64,000 nucleotides of DNA, taken from Gilliamella sp. Lep-s35. GTDB taxonomy: Bacteria; Pseudomonadota; Gammaproteobacteria; Enterobacterales; Orbaceae. Below the pieces are notes generated by a model. The model ran no database searches, was not told the DNA's origin, and saw nothing but the letters and a program-made list of their open reading frames with translations. The translations under genes were made by a program, and so were the position numbers. The stretch spans positions 30,540 through 94,539 of the forward strand of contig NZ_WTEX01000009.1 in assembly GCF_009795845.1 (NCBI RefSeq), in the 5' to 3' direction. Positions 1-7,781 of this stretch are shown here, piece by piece (the first letter of the stretch is position 1; every line of letters starts with the position of its first letter).

Positions 1-35
1 AGTTCTTTTACCATAGAAGCGGTAACTTCAGCCAT
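1..35 (-). CDS. tsf: Elongation factor Ts, N-terminal fragment (runs off the left edge)
   Basis: Read on the minus strand, this piece starts with ATG and encodes MAEVTASMVKEL, the canonical start of EF-Ts, the guanine-nucleotide exchange factor for EF-Tu. A purine-rich AGAGGA stands upstream of the ATG. It lies directly downstream of rpsB on the same strand, the universal rpsB-tsf order. Only about 12 codons are inside the window. Confidence 0.9.
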   Translation of the reverse strand, partial: MAEVTASMVKE

Positions 36-79
36 TTTTTAATCCTCTATTTAACCATTGTGATGATTTTCATTAGATT

Positions 80-110
80 GGGTCGATTTGGTTATTTTAC
101 AGATCGACCC
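80..110 (-). terminator. rpsB-tsf intercistronic hairpin
   Basis: GGGTCGAT (80-87) pairs with ATCGACCC (103-110) across a 15-base loop, between the rpsB stop and the tsf start. There is no run of T after it. It is more likely an attenuating or processing hairpin that lowers tsf relative to rpsB than a full terminator; that role is inferred. Confidence 0.5.
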
Positions 111-128
111 TGAAAATATTTGAGTTTA

Positions 129-866
129 TTATTCAGCTGCTGGAGCTTCTTCAACAAAACTTTCTTCAGATACTGGAGATTGGTTTTGCTCACGACCCGC
201 ACGAACTGCATCAGCAACTGCATTTGCATATAATTGAATTGCGCGAATTGCGTCATCATTACCAGGAACGATGTAATCAATACCATCTGGATCTGAGTTA
301 GTATCAACAATAGCAACGACTGGAATACCTAAATTGTTAGCTTCTTTTATAGCGATATGCTCATGGTCTGCACCAATAACAAAAATCACATCGGGTAAGC
401 CACCCATATTCTTAATTCCACCCAAGCTATTTTCTAATTTAGCCATTTCACGAGCACGCATTAGTGCTTCTTTTTTGGTTAATTTATCAAATGTACCATC
501 ACTAGCTTGTGTTTCTAAATCTTTTAGACGTTTGATTGATTGACGTACTGTTTTCCAGTTAGTCAACATACCACCTAACCAACGGTGATTAACGTAGTAT
601 TGCCCACAACTTTCAGCGGCTTGTTTGATCACTTCGCTAGCTGCACGCTTTGTACCAACAAATAAAATTTTACCTTTACGAGCGGCAATCTTGTTTAATT
701 CAGCTAATGCTTCATTAAACATAGGAACTGTTTTTTCAAGATTGATAATATGAACTTTGTTACGTGAACCAAAAATAAATGGTTTCATTTTTGGGTTCCA
801 ATAACGAGTTTGGTGTCCAAAGTGTACACCCGCTTGTAACATATCGCGCATTGATACTGTAGTCAT
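129..866 (-). CDS. rpsB: 30S ribosomal protein S2
   Basis: Encodes 245 aa, close to the usual length of about 241. The N-terminus ([20 protein letters not shown]) and the central [10 protein letters not shown] and [11 protein letters not shown] segments are diagnostic of S2. S2 binds late to the 30S body near the neck and is needed for S1 association. The gene is first in the rpsB-tsf operon. The start is the ATG at 866, preceded by a GAGGAA ribosome site. The acidic Ala/Glu-rich C-terminal tail is normal for proteobacterial S2. Confidence 0.97.
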   Translation of the reverse strand: MTTVSMRDMLQAGVHFGHQTRYWNPKMKPFIFGSRNKVHIINLEKTVPMFNEALAELNKIAARKGKILFVGTKRAASEVIKQAAESCGQYYVNHRWLGGMLTNWKTVRQSIKRLKDLETQASDGTFDKLTKKEALMRAREMAKLENSLGGIKNMGGLPDVIFVIGADHEHIAIKEANNLGIPVVAIVDTNSDPDGIDYIVPGNDDAIRAIQLYANAVADAVRAGREQNQSPVSEESFVEEAPAAE

Positions 867-963
867 AATTTCCTCATTTTGCGTTGGGGTTATGCCTCCA
901 CATATCCGCTTTATCCGACCTAATTACCTTAAGCAAAAGGCACCCCGGAAAAGTGTAATAATA
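867..963 (-). promoter_or_regulatory. rpsB promoter and S2 autoregulatory leader
   Basis: On the minus strand the untranslated leader carries GTGGAGGCATAACCCC, a block I recognise from the enterobacterial rpsB leader, where S2 represses its own translation. A candidate -10 TATTAT occupies 963-958, with TTAATT at 987-982 as a weak -35 (18-bp spacer). The conserved block is directly visible. S2 control is known for gammaproteobacteria and inferred here. Confidence 0.6.
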
Positions 964-1643
964 TGTGTGTGTTATAACGTTAATTAATCATTAAAAGTAA
1001 TGCTGTTATTCACGATTATTTTTTTGTAAAAAAATAATACGAAATGTAGCGCGCGTTTTATACCATAAATTGTATAAGATTACCATCTTTTTATATTTCC
1101 TATTGGCGATTTGTTTGGTCTTTTTAGTCTATCGCTAGCGAGTTAATAGGCAAATAAGGTTGTAATGAGTTTAGGAATCCCTTTTGTGTTGTTTACAGTC
1201 ATTTGAAAGAAATAGGTAGCGTAATTTTCTACGTAAGCTAGTACTCACCATGAGGTATTGACACAACTGTTTACTCTTGCGGTTAAAAAATTTAGGAATC
1301 TAGACGATTTAGAGCTTAATAAAACCGAAAAAGAGTAATACACATTTTTTATTGAGATGTGGCATAATCAATCACTATTTAGCGATTGAAAAGAGAGAAA
1401 AAAAGTTTAAGCAATTTATTCAGTTTTATAATACGGTTAAACCGCATAAAGAGTTTTTGAAAAAATACCTTATAAGTTTTTAACGGATTATTTTAACAAT
1501 TGGTTAAAAGTGGCAAGCGCCTACAGTCAATACCAAAAGCTTAGCAAACCTGCTTTGCATATTTTTACTACCGAATACAGCCAATAACTGGTTAATATTT
1601 TACTTTCAATAACCTTAGTTAAATGATAAAGGTGCAATGAATT
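964..1643. other. Gene-free stretch with decayed DNA between rpsB and cobB
   Basis: About 680 bp without an intact gene. The part from roughly 1250 to 1600 reads like the tail of a decayed mobile gene (separate entry). The 1321-1390 part resembles 3332-3400, suggesting two copies of the same degraded element. The rest is AT-rich with no convincing RNA gene. The cobB ribosome site (AAAGGTG at 1629-1635) is at its right end. Confidence 0.5.
1340..1482 (+). pseudogene. Probable decayed transposase C-terminus (integrase-core type)
   Basis: One forward frame gives FIQFYNTVKPHKEFLKK before a stop. This resembles the C-terminal signature (F-YN-x-RPH-x-L) of IS481/IS3-type DDE transposases. The reading frame is short, has no start and is surrounded by stops, so it can only be a relic. 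The match rests on a single short motif and the family is uncertain. Confidence 0.35.
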
Positions 1644-2327
1644 ATGACAATGCCTAAAATAGTTATTCTAACCGGCGCGGGTATTTCGGCCGAATCGGGC
1701 TTATCAACCTTTCGAGCCCAAAATGGATTATGGGAAGGTTATGATGTTAATGACGTAGCAACTTACGAAGGTTATATACGCAACCCAACAGCGGTACATG
1801 ATTTTTATAATATGTTGCGTCGCAAATTACAACATCCAAGCGTAAAGCCTAATGCGGCTCATTTTGCTTTAGCTGAGTTAGAACAAAAATTAGGCACTGA
1901 TAATGTCTTAATTGTGACACAAAATGTGGATAACTTGCACGAACAAGCTGGATCTAAAAATATTATTCACATGCATGGTGAATTATTAAAAGTCCGTAAT
2001 GAAAAAACAGGACAGATAATTGATTGTTTTGACGATGTGAATTATCAACAAAACAAACTCATTCGCCCACATATAGTCTGGTTTGGTGAAATCCCCCTAC
2101 AAATGGAACAAATTTATGATGCCCTTTCACAAGCGGATTATTTTATATCCATTGGCACATCAGGCAATGTCTATCCTGCTGCTGGGTTTGTACAAATTGC
2201 TAACCAAACAAATGCAAAAACGATTGAACTGAACTTAGAGCCAAGCTTAGGTGAAAGTCTGTTTCAAATCAAAATTTACGGACCCGCAAGTAAAGTGGTA
2301 CCTGAATTTATAAAAACAGTCATCTAA
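1644..2327 (+). CDS. cobB: NAD-dependent protein deacylase (CobB-type sirtuin)
   Basis: A 227-aa Sir2-family enzyme that removes acyl groups from lysines using NAD. The Rossmann motif [14 protein letters not shown] (11-24), TQNVDNLH (92-99), catalytic His111 in HMHG, and the [12 protein letters not shown] and LNLEPS motifs are all present. Two features are odd compared with E. coli CobB. The zinc-ribbon cysteines are missing and the loop after LLKVR is shortened, running to [11 protein letters not shown]. In the acyl-pocket YxxR motif Tyr55 is kept but the Arg is Leu58. Acyl preference may therefore differ. The start has an AAAGGTG site nine bases upstream. It converges with mtgA, three bases away. 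Confidence 0.93.
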   Translation: MTMPKIVILTGAGISAESGLSTFRAQNGLWEGYDVNDVATYEGYIRNPTAVHDFYNMLRRKLQHPSVKPNAAHFALAELEQKLGTDNVLIVTQNVDNLHEQAGSKNIIHMHGELLKVRNEKTGQIIDCFDDVNYQQNKLIRPHIVWFGEIPLQMEQIYDALSQADYFISIGTSGNVYPAAGFVQIANQTNAKTIELNLEPSLGESLFQIKIYGPASKVVPEFIKTVI

Positions 2328-2330
2328 CTA

Positions 2331-3023
2331 TTAGTTAAGTTTATCTAAATAATACTTACCGCCCAAATTATTCATTTGGGTACGAATCCATTCTGCTTTT
2401 TTTTGAATATGACTATTGGGATTAACAGGGCTCCATTTTCTTGGATTAGGCAAAATCGCCGCTAGCAAACTTGCTTGAGTTGGCGTTAATTGGTTAGCAC
2501 TAACCTTAAAATAGTGACGAGAAGCCGCCTCAATACCAAAAACGCCCTCATCCCATTCAACGCTATTTAAGTAAATTTCCAGAATGCGCTGTTTAGACCA
2601 AGTAAGCTCGATCCAAAGCGTAAACCAAGACTCAAATCCTTTCCGAACCCAGCTACGCGATGGCCACAAAAAAATATTTTTGGCGACTTGCTGAGTAATT
2701 GTACTGGCACCACGAATTTTTTTATTATTTTGGTTGTGTTTTAAAGCCCGATTCATCGCCTTAAAATCAAATCCCCAATGATTCGAAAAGTTTTGATCTT
2801 CGGCAGCAATAACGGCTATTTTAATGTTATCAGAAATCTGATCCCAATCTTTCCATGTGCGTTGTTGAGTCATGTTCCAATGAGCGATTTTTCTTTCTAT
2901 CATCAGCATTGAACCCAAAGGATTAACCCAACGCATTAACACAACAAGCAAAACGGACAATAGCATAAACCCCATTATCACTTTTTTAGTTGTATTCAAG
3001 ATTTTTTTGAATAAAGACTTCAT
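2331..3023 (-). CDS. mtgA: Monofunctional biosynthetic peptidoglycan transglycosylase
   Basis: A 230-aa inner-membrane GT51 enzyme that polymerises lipid II into glycan strands without a transpeptidase domain. One N-terminal membrane segment covers about residues 15-31. The catalytic Glu75 sits in AAEDQNFSNHWGFD. The GASTITQQVAKN and ILEIYLNSVEWDEGVFGIEA motifs are intact. The length matches MtgA (about 240 aa) and excludes a bifunctional PBP1. It is monocistronic as far as can be seen, convergent with cobB. Confidence 0.96.
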   Translation of the reverse strand: MKSLFKKILNTTKKVIMGFMLLSVLLVVLMRWVNPLGSMLMIERKIAHWNMTQQRTWKDWDQISDNIKIAVIAAEDQNFSNHWGFDFKAMNRALKHNQNNKKIRGASTITQQVAKNIFLWPSRSWVRKGFESWFTLWIELTWSKQRILEIYLNSVEWDEGVFGIEAASRHYFKVSANQLTPTQASLLAAILPNPRKWSPVNPNSHIQKKAEWIRTQMNNLGGKYYLDKLN

Positions 3024-3142
3024 GCTGATTTAGATAAAATAACGTAAAAAAATTAGCAAATAAGATACGATATATTAACGTTTTAATAAATAATTTTTAT
3101 AAACGCGGCGATTGTTTGTAACTATCCTACTTTACGCAATTT

Positions 3143-3250
3143 TTAGCTATCTTTTCTTGCAATATCAAATTCAACATCGAGCTGTGCATGTTGTAAAGTC
3201 GCCACCTTAAAGCCTTTCTCAACAAGTAGCGGAATAACAGCAGCCCCACA
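3143..3250 (-). pseudogene. MobB-like remnant (molybdopterin-guanine dinucleotide biosynthesis adaptor)
   Basis: A minus-strand frame between two stops reads VIPLLVEKGFKVATLQHA followed by an Asp-containing stretch ending in ARKDS and TAA. In MobB the segment after the P-loop runs (L/V)IP-L---G-----KH---D-D----KDS, and the spacing here fits. The P-loop and all later parts are missing, so the piece is nonfunctional. Identification is by eye from about 30 residues. Confidence 0.45.
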
Positions 3251-3263
3251 TCAAGTGGGGCTG
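3241..3263 (+). terminator. GC-rich hairpin followed by T-rich DNA
   Basis: CAGCCCCAC (3241-3249) and GTGGGGCTG (3255-3263) form a perfect 9-bp stem with a 5-base loop, followed by TTTATTGGTTTATTTT. It has the shape of a rho-independent terminator but no intact gene feeds it from the left. It overlaps the 5' part of the mobB-like remnant. Confidence 0.5.
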
Positions 3264-3343
3264 TTTATTGGTTTATTTTGCTAGTTATTTTTGTAAAAAA
3301 TATTCAGGAGTGTATACCGTTTGGGCATTTAAAAACCGAAAAG
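3260..3343. repeat. Direct repeat copy 1
   Basis: About 84 bp, nearly identical to 3507-3590 (roughly five differences), in the same orientation and 247 bp apart. The core is a stretch around ATTCAGGAGTGTATACCGTT. Its right end, starting AAAACCGAAAA, also resembles 1321-1390. It is probably part of a degraded mobile element. Confidence 0.8.
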
Positions 3344-3506
3344 TGTGATAGGCACTTTAATTGAAATAGCGTGTCATTAATCAATATTTAACTGTTTAAC
3401 CATTTAAATTATATAAACAATTTCAAAAAACACGGGTGCATTTATGGCGGATTATTTTAATCATAACAAAGGACAATTCGCTGTTTTTTTACAGCTTAAA
3501 AAGTGC

Positions 3507-3590
3507 GCTGTTTATTGGTTTATTTTACTGGTTATTTTTGTAAAAAATATTCAGGAGTGTATACCGTTTGGGGATTTAAAAAACCAAAAG
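3507..3590. repeat. Direct repeat copy 2
   Basis: Second copy of the repeat at 3260-3343. The two copies diverge on both sides, which marks the repeat boundaries. It lies about 120 bp upstream of the first DeoR box and overlaps no intact gene. Confidence 0.8.
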
Positions 3591-3655
3591 CATATAATAG
3601 TCTTCACTTAATCTGACATTTGAGCTATTTTATAACACAAAAAGGAGAGTCAGAA

Positions 3656-3673
3656 ATGAATCAAACCGTTTAA
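3656..3673 (+). other. Orphan translation start (five-codon frame)
   Basis: A strong Shine-Dalgarno sequence (AAAGGAGAG at about 3640-3648) precedes ATG and the codons M-N-Q-T-V, then TAA. It is either the surviving 5' end of a deleted gene or a leader peptide. It lies upstream of the DeoR boxes, so a role in deo control is unlikely. Confidence 0.3.
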
Positions 3674-3713
3674 TACTATTTTTATTTGTACTATTTTCTA
3701 CAATCCCCCATAA

Positions 3714-3729
3714 TGTTACTATAATAACA
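3714..3729. promoter_or_regulatory. DeoR operator 1, overlapping a -10 element
   Basis: TGTTACTATAATAACA has the half-sites TGTTA-N6-TAACA, the same as the E. coli DeoR box (TGTTAGAATTCTAACA). The TATAAT at 3720-3725 inside it would serve as a -10, so bound repressor would cover the promoter. The cognate regulator is encoded two genes downstream. Confidence 0.75.
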
Positions 3730-3744
3730 TTATCACCCTATATC

Positions 3745-3760
3745 TGTTATTAAAATAACA
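3745..3760. promoter_or_regulatory. DeoR operator 2
   Basis: TGTTATTAAAATAACA repeats the TGTTA-N6-TAACA pattern. Its centre is 31 bp from operator 1, about three helical turns, so both boxes face the same side of the DNA. It lies 60 bp before deoC. Confidence 0.75.
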
Positions 3761-3819
3761 TTTACAACTAATAAATTCATTATATTAGACATCAAAACTA
3801 AAAACTTAAGGACATTACT

Positions 3820-4485
3820 ATGAATTATGCAAAGTATATCGATCATACTTTACTGGCAATGAACGCAACAAAAGACCAAATCACTAAACTTTGTGAAGAA
3901 GCTAAACAATACCATTTTTATTCAGTTTGTGTAAATTCAGGCTATGTTCCTTTAGTGGCTAGTTTACTGAAAGGTAGCGATGTAAAAGTGTGTTCAGTAG
4001 TTGGCTTTCCGTTAGGTGCAATGCTAACTAGTGCTAAAGCCTTTGAAACCGAAATGGCGGTTAAAGCAGGCGCGCAAGAAATCGATATGGTTATTAATGT
4101 GGGTTGGTTAAAAAGTAACGATTGGGATGCGGTTAAACAAGATATTGAAGCGGTATTTAATGCTTGTGGCGCTGTGCCATTAAAAGTGATTTTAGAAACT
4201 TGTTTATTAACTAAAGACGAACTTGTTAAAGTCTGTGAAATCTGTAAGCAAATCGGCGTTGCTTTTGTTAAAACCTCAACAGGGTTTAGTGTATCTGGCG
4301 CAACGGTTGAGGATGTTAAGTTGATGCGTGATACCGTTGGTAATGCGATGGGCGTTAAGGCATCGGGCGGTATTCGTGATCGTCAAACGGCTGAAAAAAT
4401 GGTTCAAGCGGGGGCTTCGCGTTTAGGGGCTAGTGCTGGTATTGCGATTGTTTCAGGCGATGCAACTTCGACCAGTGATTATTAA
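3820..4485 (+). CDS. deoC: Deoxyribose-phosphate aldolase
   Basis: A 221-aa class I aldolase that cleaves 2-deoxyribose 5-phosphate to acetaldehyde and glyceraldehyde 3-phosphate in deoxynucleoside catabolism. The Schiff-base Lys151 lies in AFVKTSTGF, the second active-site Lys180 in GVKASGGIR, and Asp89 in [10 protein letters not shown]. The protein is the short type of deoC (about 220 aa) rather than the 259-aa E. coli form. It is preceded by two DeoR boxes and followed by deoR. No deoA, deoB or deoD is present nearby. Confidence 0.96.
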   Translation: MNYAKYIDHTLLAMNATKDQITKLCEEAKQYHFYSVCVNSGYVPLVASLLKGSDVKVCSVVGFPLGAMLTSAKAFETEMAVKAGAQEIDMVINVGWLKSNDWDAVKQDIEAVFNACGAVPLKVILETCLLTKDELVKVCEICKQIGVAFVKTSTGFSVSGATVEDVKLMRDTVGNAMGVKASGGIRDRQTAEKMVQAGASRLGASAGIAIVSGDATSTSDY

Positions 4486-4503
4486 TCAATGATATCAATT
4501 CAT

Positions 4504-4521
4504 AAGCTACTTATGTAGCTT
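4504..4521 (+). terminator. Weak hairpin between deoC and deoR
   Basis: AAGCTAC (4504-4510) pairs with GTAGCTT (4515-4521) over a TTAT loop, followed by GTTATTATT. The stem is short and AT-rich, so it probably attenuates read-through from deoC into deoR rather than stopping it. Confidence 0.4.
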
Positions 4522-4546
4522 GTTATTATTGATTTATGGGATCAGC

Positions 4547-5308
4547 ATGGAAACACAATCACAAAAAAGAGTGAATGATCTTATTCAACTTTTAAAAAAA
4601 ACAGATAAGATTCATTTAAAAGATGCTGCTAAGTTGTTGGCCGTTTCAGAAATGACCATTCGCCGAGATTTGAGCCATGTTGGCTGTTCCCTAAGTGTTT
4701 TGGGTGGCTATGTTGTTAGTGATGCTCGTCATCAAATTACCCCGTATTTTTTGTCAGACCAACAAGATAAACAGGTTTATGAAAAGCAATATATTGCCAA
4801 TATAGCCAGTAAATGCATTGTAGAAAACGATACCGTTTTTTTTGATTGTGGCACCACCATTCCTTTTATTATTGATGCCATTGATGATGATGTGGCATTT
4901 ACTGCGATCTGTTATTCATTAAACGCATTTTTAGCATTACAAAATAAACCCAATTGTAAGACAATTTTATGTGGTGGTCATTATCAGGCGAATAATGCGA
5001 TTTTTAGCGCCATTGGTCAGCATAGTGAATTAAATTCGATTTGCCCAAATAAAGCATTTATTTCGGCCGCAGGGATTGATATTAAGCAAGGCGTAACTTG
5101 TTATCATTTTGATGAGCTTAATATGAAGCGTGCAGCAATACAGCGTTCAGGTCAAACTATTTTAATTGCTGATCATACTAAATTTAATCAAGTTAAACCG
5201 GCTTTTATTGGTGAGTTAACTCTGTTTAATCAAATTATTACAGATAAAGCGCCGAGTAATGAGTTTATTACTTTTTTTAATAACCATAAGATAACGTTAA
5301 TTTATTAA
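4547..5308 (+). CDS. deoR: Deoxyribose operon repressor DeoR
   Basis: A 253-aa DeoR-family repressor from the ATG at 4547. A TTG nine codons upstream is possible but has no similarity support. The HTH ([19 protein letters not shown]) and the effector domain with [30 protein letters not shown] and LCGGHYQ track E. coli DeoR, which senses deoxyribose 5-phosphate. Together with the two DeoR boxes before deoC this indicates an autoregulated deoC-deoR unit. The stop is one base before the dxr start, so the next gene is probably co-transcribed. Confidence 0.93.
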   Translation: METQSQKRVNDLIQLLKKTDKIHLKDAAKLLAVSEMTIRRDLSHVGCSLSVLGGYVVSDARHQITPYFLSDQQDKQVYEKQYIANIASKCIVENDTVFFDCGTTIPFIIDAIDDDVAFTAICYSLNAFLALQNKPNCKTILCGGHYQANNAIFSAIGQHSELNSICPNKAFISAAGIDIKQGVTCYHFDELNMKRAAIQRSGQTILIADHTKFNQVKPAFIGELTLFNQIITDKAPSNEFITFFNNHKITLIY

Positions 5309-5309
5309 T

Positions 5310-6488
5310 ATGAAAAACATCACAATTTTAGGTTCGACTGGCTCAATTGGTTGCAGTACGCTAGCGGTTATTGCTCAAAATCCACATCTATTTAAAGCTT
5401 ATGCTTTAGTAGGAGGTAATAATGTTGCCAAAATGACTGAGCAATGTTTGACTTTTAAACCTAAATACGTTGCCATGGCAACAGCGCAAGCCGCGACAGA
5501 GTTAAAAGCAAATCTTGCTAATTTAAAATTGGATATTGAAGTGTTAAGTGGTGAACAAGCCATTTGCGACTTAGCGCAGTTGCCCGAGGTCGATCAAGTG
5601 ATGGCGGCTATTGTGGGGGCGGCAGGGCTAAGACCAACGCTTGCTGCGATTAAAAAAGGTAAGCGTATTTTGTTGGCCAATAAAGAATCGCTAGTAACCT
5701 GTGGGCATTTATTTATGCAAGCGATTAAAGAGTATGGTGCTGAGTTGTTACCAGTGGATAGTGAACATAACGCTATTTTTCAAAGTTTGCCAACAGTGGT
5801 ACAGCATGATTTAGGTTTTGCTAATCTTGCTGAGCATGGTATTACTAAAATCGTGTTAACAGGATCTGGCGGACCATTTCGCGATTGGGATTTAGCTAAA
5901 CTGGCGCATGTCACCCCCGAGCAAGCGGTGGCTCACCCTAATTGGTCGATGGGCAAAAAAATATCTGTCGATTCGGCAACGATGATGAATAAAGGCCTTG
6001 AATATATTGAAGCTCGTTGGTTATTTAATGCCAGTGCCGATGAAATGGAAATTATTATTCATCCGCAATCAATCATCCATTCCATGGTGCGTTATCAAGA
6101 TGGTAGTGTGGTGGCTGAACTTGGTGTGCCTGATATGTGCACGCCAATTGCTTATGCCATGTCTTACCCCGATCGTGTGCCATCAAGCGTACCTCCTTTA
6201 GATTTTACGCAAATTTCATCGTTAACCTTTAAACAACCTGACTTTGGTCGTTATCCATGTTTAAAATTGGCAATCGATGCCTTTAATCAAGGGCAAGCGG
6301 CTACCACGGCGCTTAATGCTGCTAATGAAGTTGCGGTTGAGGCCTTTTTGCAAAATAAAATTGGTTTTATGGATATTGCCAAGCAAGTATCAAGTGTATT
6401 AGACAAGCTTAATCTACCTGAACCAAAAACGATTGACGATGTTTTTGTTATTGATGATTGGGCAAGATCGCAAGCATTAGTTTATTAG
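5310..6488 (+). CDS. dxr: 1-deoxy-D-xylulose 5-phosphate reductoisomerase
   Basis: A 392-aa NADPH-dependent enzyme, the first committed step of the MEP isoprenoid pathway and the fosmidomycin target. It has the N-terminal GSTGSIG nucleotide motif (8-14), [12 protein letters not shown], the metal-binding [18 protein letters not shown] and [20 protein letters not shown]. It is full length. No clear Shine-Dalgarno precedes its ATG, which starts one base after the deoR stop, so translational coupling is likely. In most relatives dxr sits near frr and ispU, so this location is unusual. Confidence 0.97.
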   Translation: MKNITILGSTGSIGCSTLAVIAQNPHLFKAYALVGGNNVAKMTEQCLTFKPKYVAMATAQAATELKANLANLKLDIEVLSGEQAICDLAQLPEVDQVMAAIVGAAGLRPTLAAIKKGKRILLANKESLVTCGHLFMQAIKEYGAELLPVDSEHNAIFQSLPTVVQHDLGFANLAEHGITKIVLTGSGGPFRDWDLAKLAHVTPEQAVAHPNWSMGKKISVDSATMMNKGLEYIEARWLFNASADEMEIIIHPQSIIHSMVRYQDGSVVAELGVPDMCTPIAYAMSYPDRVPSSVPPLDFTQISSLTFKQPDFGRYPCLKLAIDAFNQGQAATTALNAANEVAVEAFLQNKIGFMDIAKQVSSVLDKLNLPEPKTIDDVFVIDDWARSQALVY

Positions 6489-6500
6489 CGGTTATGGTTA

Positions 6501-6529
6501 AATGTATGGTGATGATTTCACCATACATT
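6501..6529. terminator. Bidirectional hairpin between dxr and cscK
   Basis: AATGTATGGTGA (6501-6512) pairs perfectly with TCACCATACATT (6518-6529) over a 5-base loop, in the gap between two convergent genes. Neither side has a long T run, but the 12-bp stem makes it a good termination or 3'-end stability candidate. Confidence 0.65.
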
Positions 6530-6549
6530 AGCTTTATAAGCATTAAGTG

Positions 6550-7509
6550 TTAATCCATTAATTTAGCCGATAGTGCAGGGTTATCAGCAATAAATGATTG
6601 TAAAAATGCACTATCAGGAAGCGCGGTTAACGCGCCTTTTTGGGTCGTGGCTAATGCCCCACAAGCACTGGCGACAGTCATCATACTTTCTAGCATTAAT
6701 TTATCGTTTGGCATTCCTGATGTTGCAATGCTACTAAGCAATCCTGCAACAAAAGCATCGCCTGCGCCTGTTGTGTCAACACTATTAACATGATAAGCGT
6801 TAAACGAGAACATTTTATCTTGCCATAATACAACACTGCCATCTTTACCTTTGGTGATTAATTTTAATGGTGCATGATAATGCTGTTGTAGTTTGTTTAG
6901 GGCAATTGTCCAATTGTCACTTTCTGTTAACCAAAATAGCTCATCATCAGATAATTTTAGAATATCAGCATCATGGCAAAATTGGTTGATTGTTATGCGC
7001 ATTTCGGTTTTATCGACCCACATTTGTTCACGCAAATTGATATCAAAACTAATTAAACCTTTTTGAGTGCTAAGTTGGTTAATTGCCGTTTTGACGGTTT
7101 GTCGGCAAGTGTGGCCAACTAGCGCTAAAGAACAAAAATGTAAAATATCTTGGTTAAATTTAGGAATAGCTTGTTGTGATAAAAATTGATCGGCCGATGG
7201 TGAAACTAAAAAAGTAAAGCTTCGTTCACCATTTTTACCTAGATCAACCACTACAGTGCTAGTTTTGTGGTGATCATCTTTTTCAAGACTTTGGCAATCA
7301 ACGTGATGCTCGCAAAACGTCTTTTCCATAAAATGACCAAAAGGGTCGTTGCCTACTCGCCCAATAAATCCTGATCGAAGCCCTAATTTTGCAATGCCAA
7401 TTGCGACATTGGCAGGTGCGCCGCCAGCGCATGCTTTATAATTCATATCAACAAGCGGTAATAAATCAACGACCGCATCGCCAAGACACCAAACTTTAGT
7501 ATTATTCAT
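6550..7509 (-). CDS. cscK: Fructokinase (sucrose regulon, PfkB family)
   Basis: A 319-aa ribokinase-family kinase that phosphorylates the fructose released from sucrose. The N-terminal KVWCLGDAVVDLLP, GGAPANVAIGIAKLG, FIGRVGNDPFGHFM and the C-terminal anion-hole motif NSVDTTGAGDAFVAGLL match CscK/ScrK closely. The ATG at 7509 is chosen over a TTG four codons upstream because it aligns with known starts. It is divergent from the invertase gene cscA, with which it shares the CRP and CscR sites. Confidence 0.92.
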   Translation of the reverse strand: MNNTKVWCLGDAVVDLLPLVDMNYKACAGGAPANVAIGIAKLGLRSGFIGRVGNDPFGHFMEKTFCEHHVDCQSLEKDDHHKTSTVVVDLGKNGERSFTFLVSPSADQFLSQQAIPKFNQDILHFCSLALVGHTCRQTVKTAINQLSTQKGLISFDINLREQMWVDKTEMRITINQFCHDADILKLSDDELFWLTESDNWTIALNKLQQHYHAPLKLITKGKDGSVVLWQDKMFSFNAYHVNSVDTTGAGDAFVAGLLSSIATSGMPNDKLMLESMMTVASACGALATTQKGALTALPDSAFLQSFIADNPALSAKLMD

Positions 7510-7667
7510 TTTATGACTCAATTTGTAGTTAGTTATGTTTTAATTTGCTAAATATATCGTTATTTTTGCATAAATGAGTTAAGTTTTTATTATTTGATAT
7601 ATCGTTATCAAAGGTTGATAATAGACTAAATCATTTATCAAAAAAATCATGGTTAGCATTAAAAATA

Positions 7668-7683
7668 TGTGACATTTATCACA
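7668..7683. promoter_or_regulatory. CRP binding site (perfect consensus)
   Basis: TGTGACATTTATCACA matches TGTGA-N6-TCACA at all ten conserved positions. It sits between the divergent cscK and cscA, centred about 70 bp before the predicted cscA start point, a class I activation distance. Confidence 0.8.
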
Positions 7684-7708
7684 TATTTCACTTGTTATTT
7701 TAACATGA

Positions 7709-7720
7709 GTTAACGTTAAC
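7709..7720. promoter_or_regulatory. CscR operator before cscA
   Basis: GTTAACGTTAAC is a perfect palindrome with the central CG typical of LacI-family sites. The same TTAACGTTAA core recurs before cscB (12368-12377). The likely ligand is the CscR repressor encoded at 11197-12201. It overlaps the putative -35 of cscA. Confidence 0.7.
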
Positions 7721-7739
7721 AGGTAAATTAGAGTACTAT
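7710..7739 (+). promoter_or_regulatory. Putative cscA promoter
   Basis: TTAACG (7710-7715) and TACTAT (7734-7739) with an 18-bp spacer form a weak sigma-70 promoter. The weak -35 overlaps the CscR palindrome and fits a need for CRP. The assignment is tentative. Confidence 0.4.
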
Positions 7740-7781
7740 GTAACTATATCAATTTAATATTGGGTGAATAAAGGGGATTTT

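Larger units (their letters stand above)
3024..3713. other. Gene-free stretch with remnants and a direct repeat
   Basis: About 690 bp between mtgA and the deo promoter without an intact gene. It holds a mobB-like remnant, a GC-rich hairpin, two copies of an 84-bp direct repeat and an orphan start site with a five-codon frame (separate entries). It looks like an old insertion or deletion scar. Confidence 0.6.
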
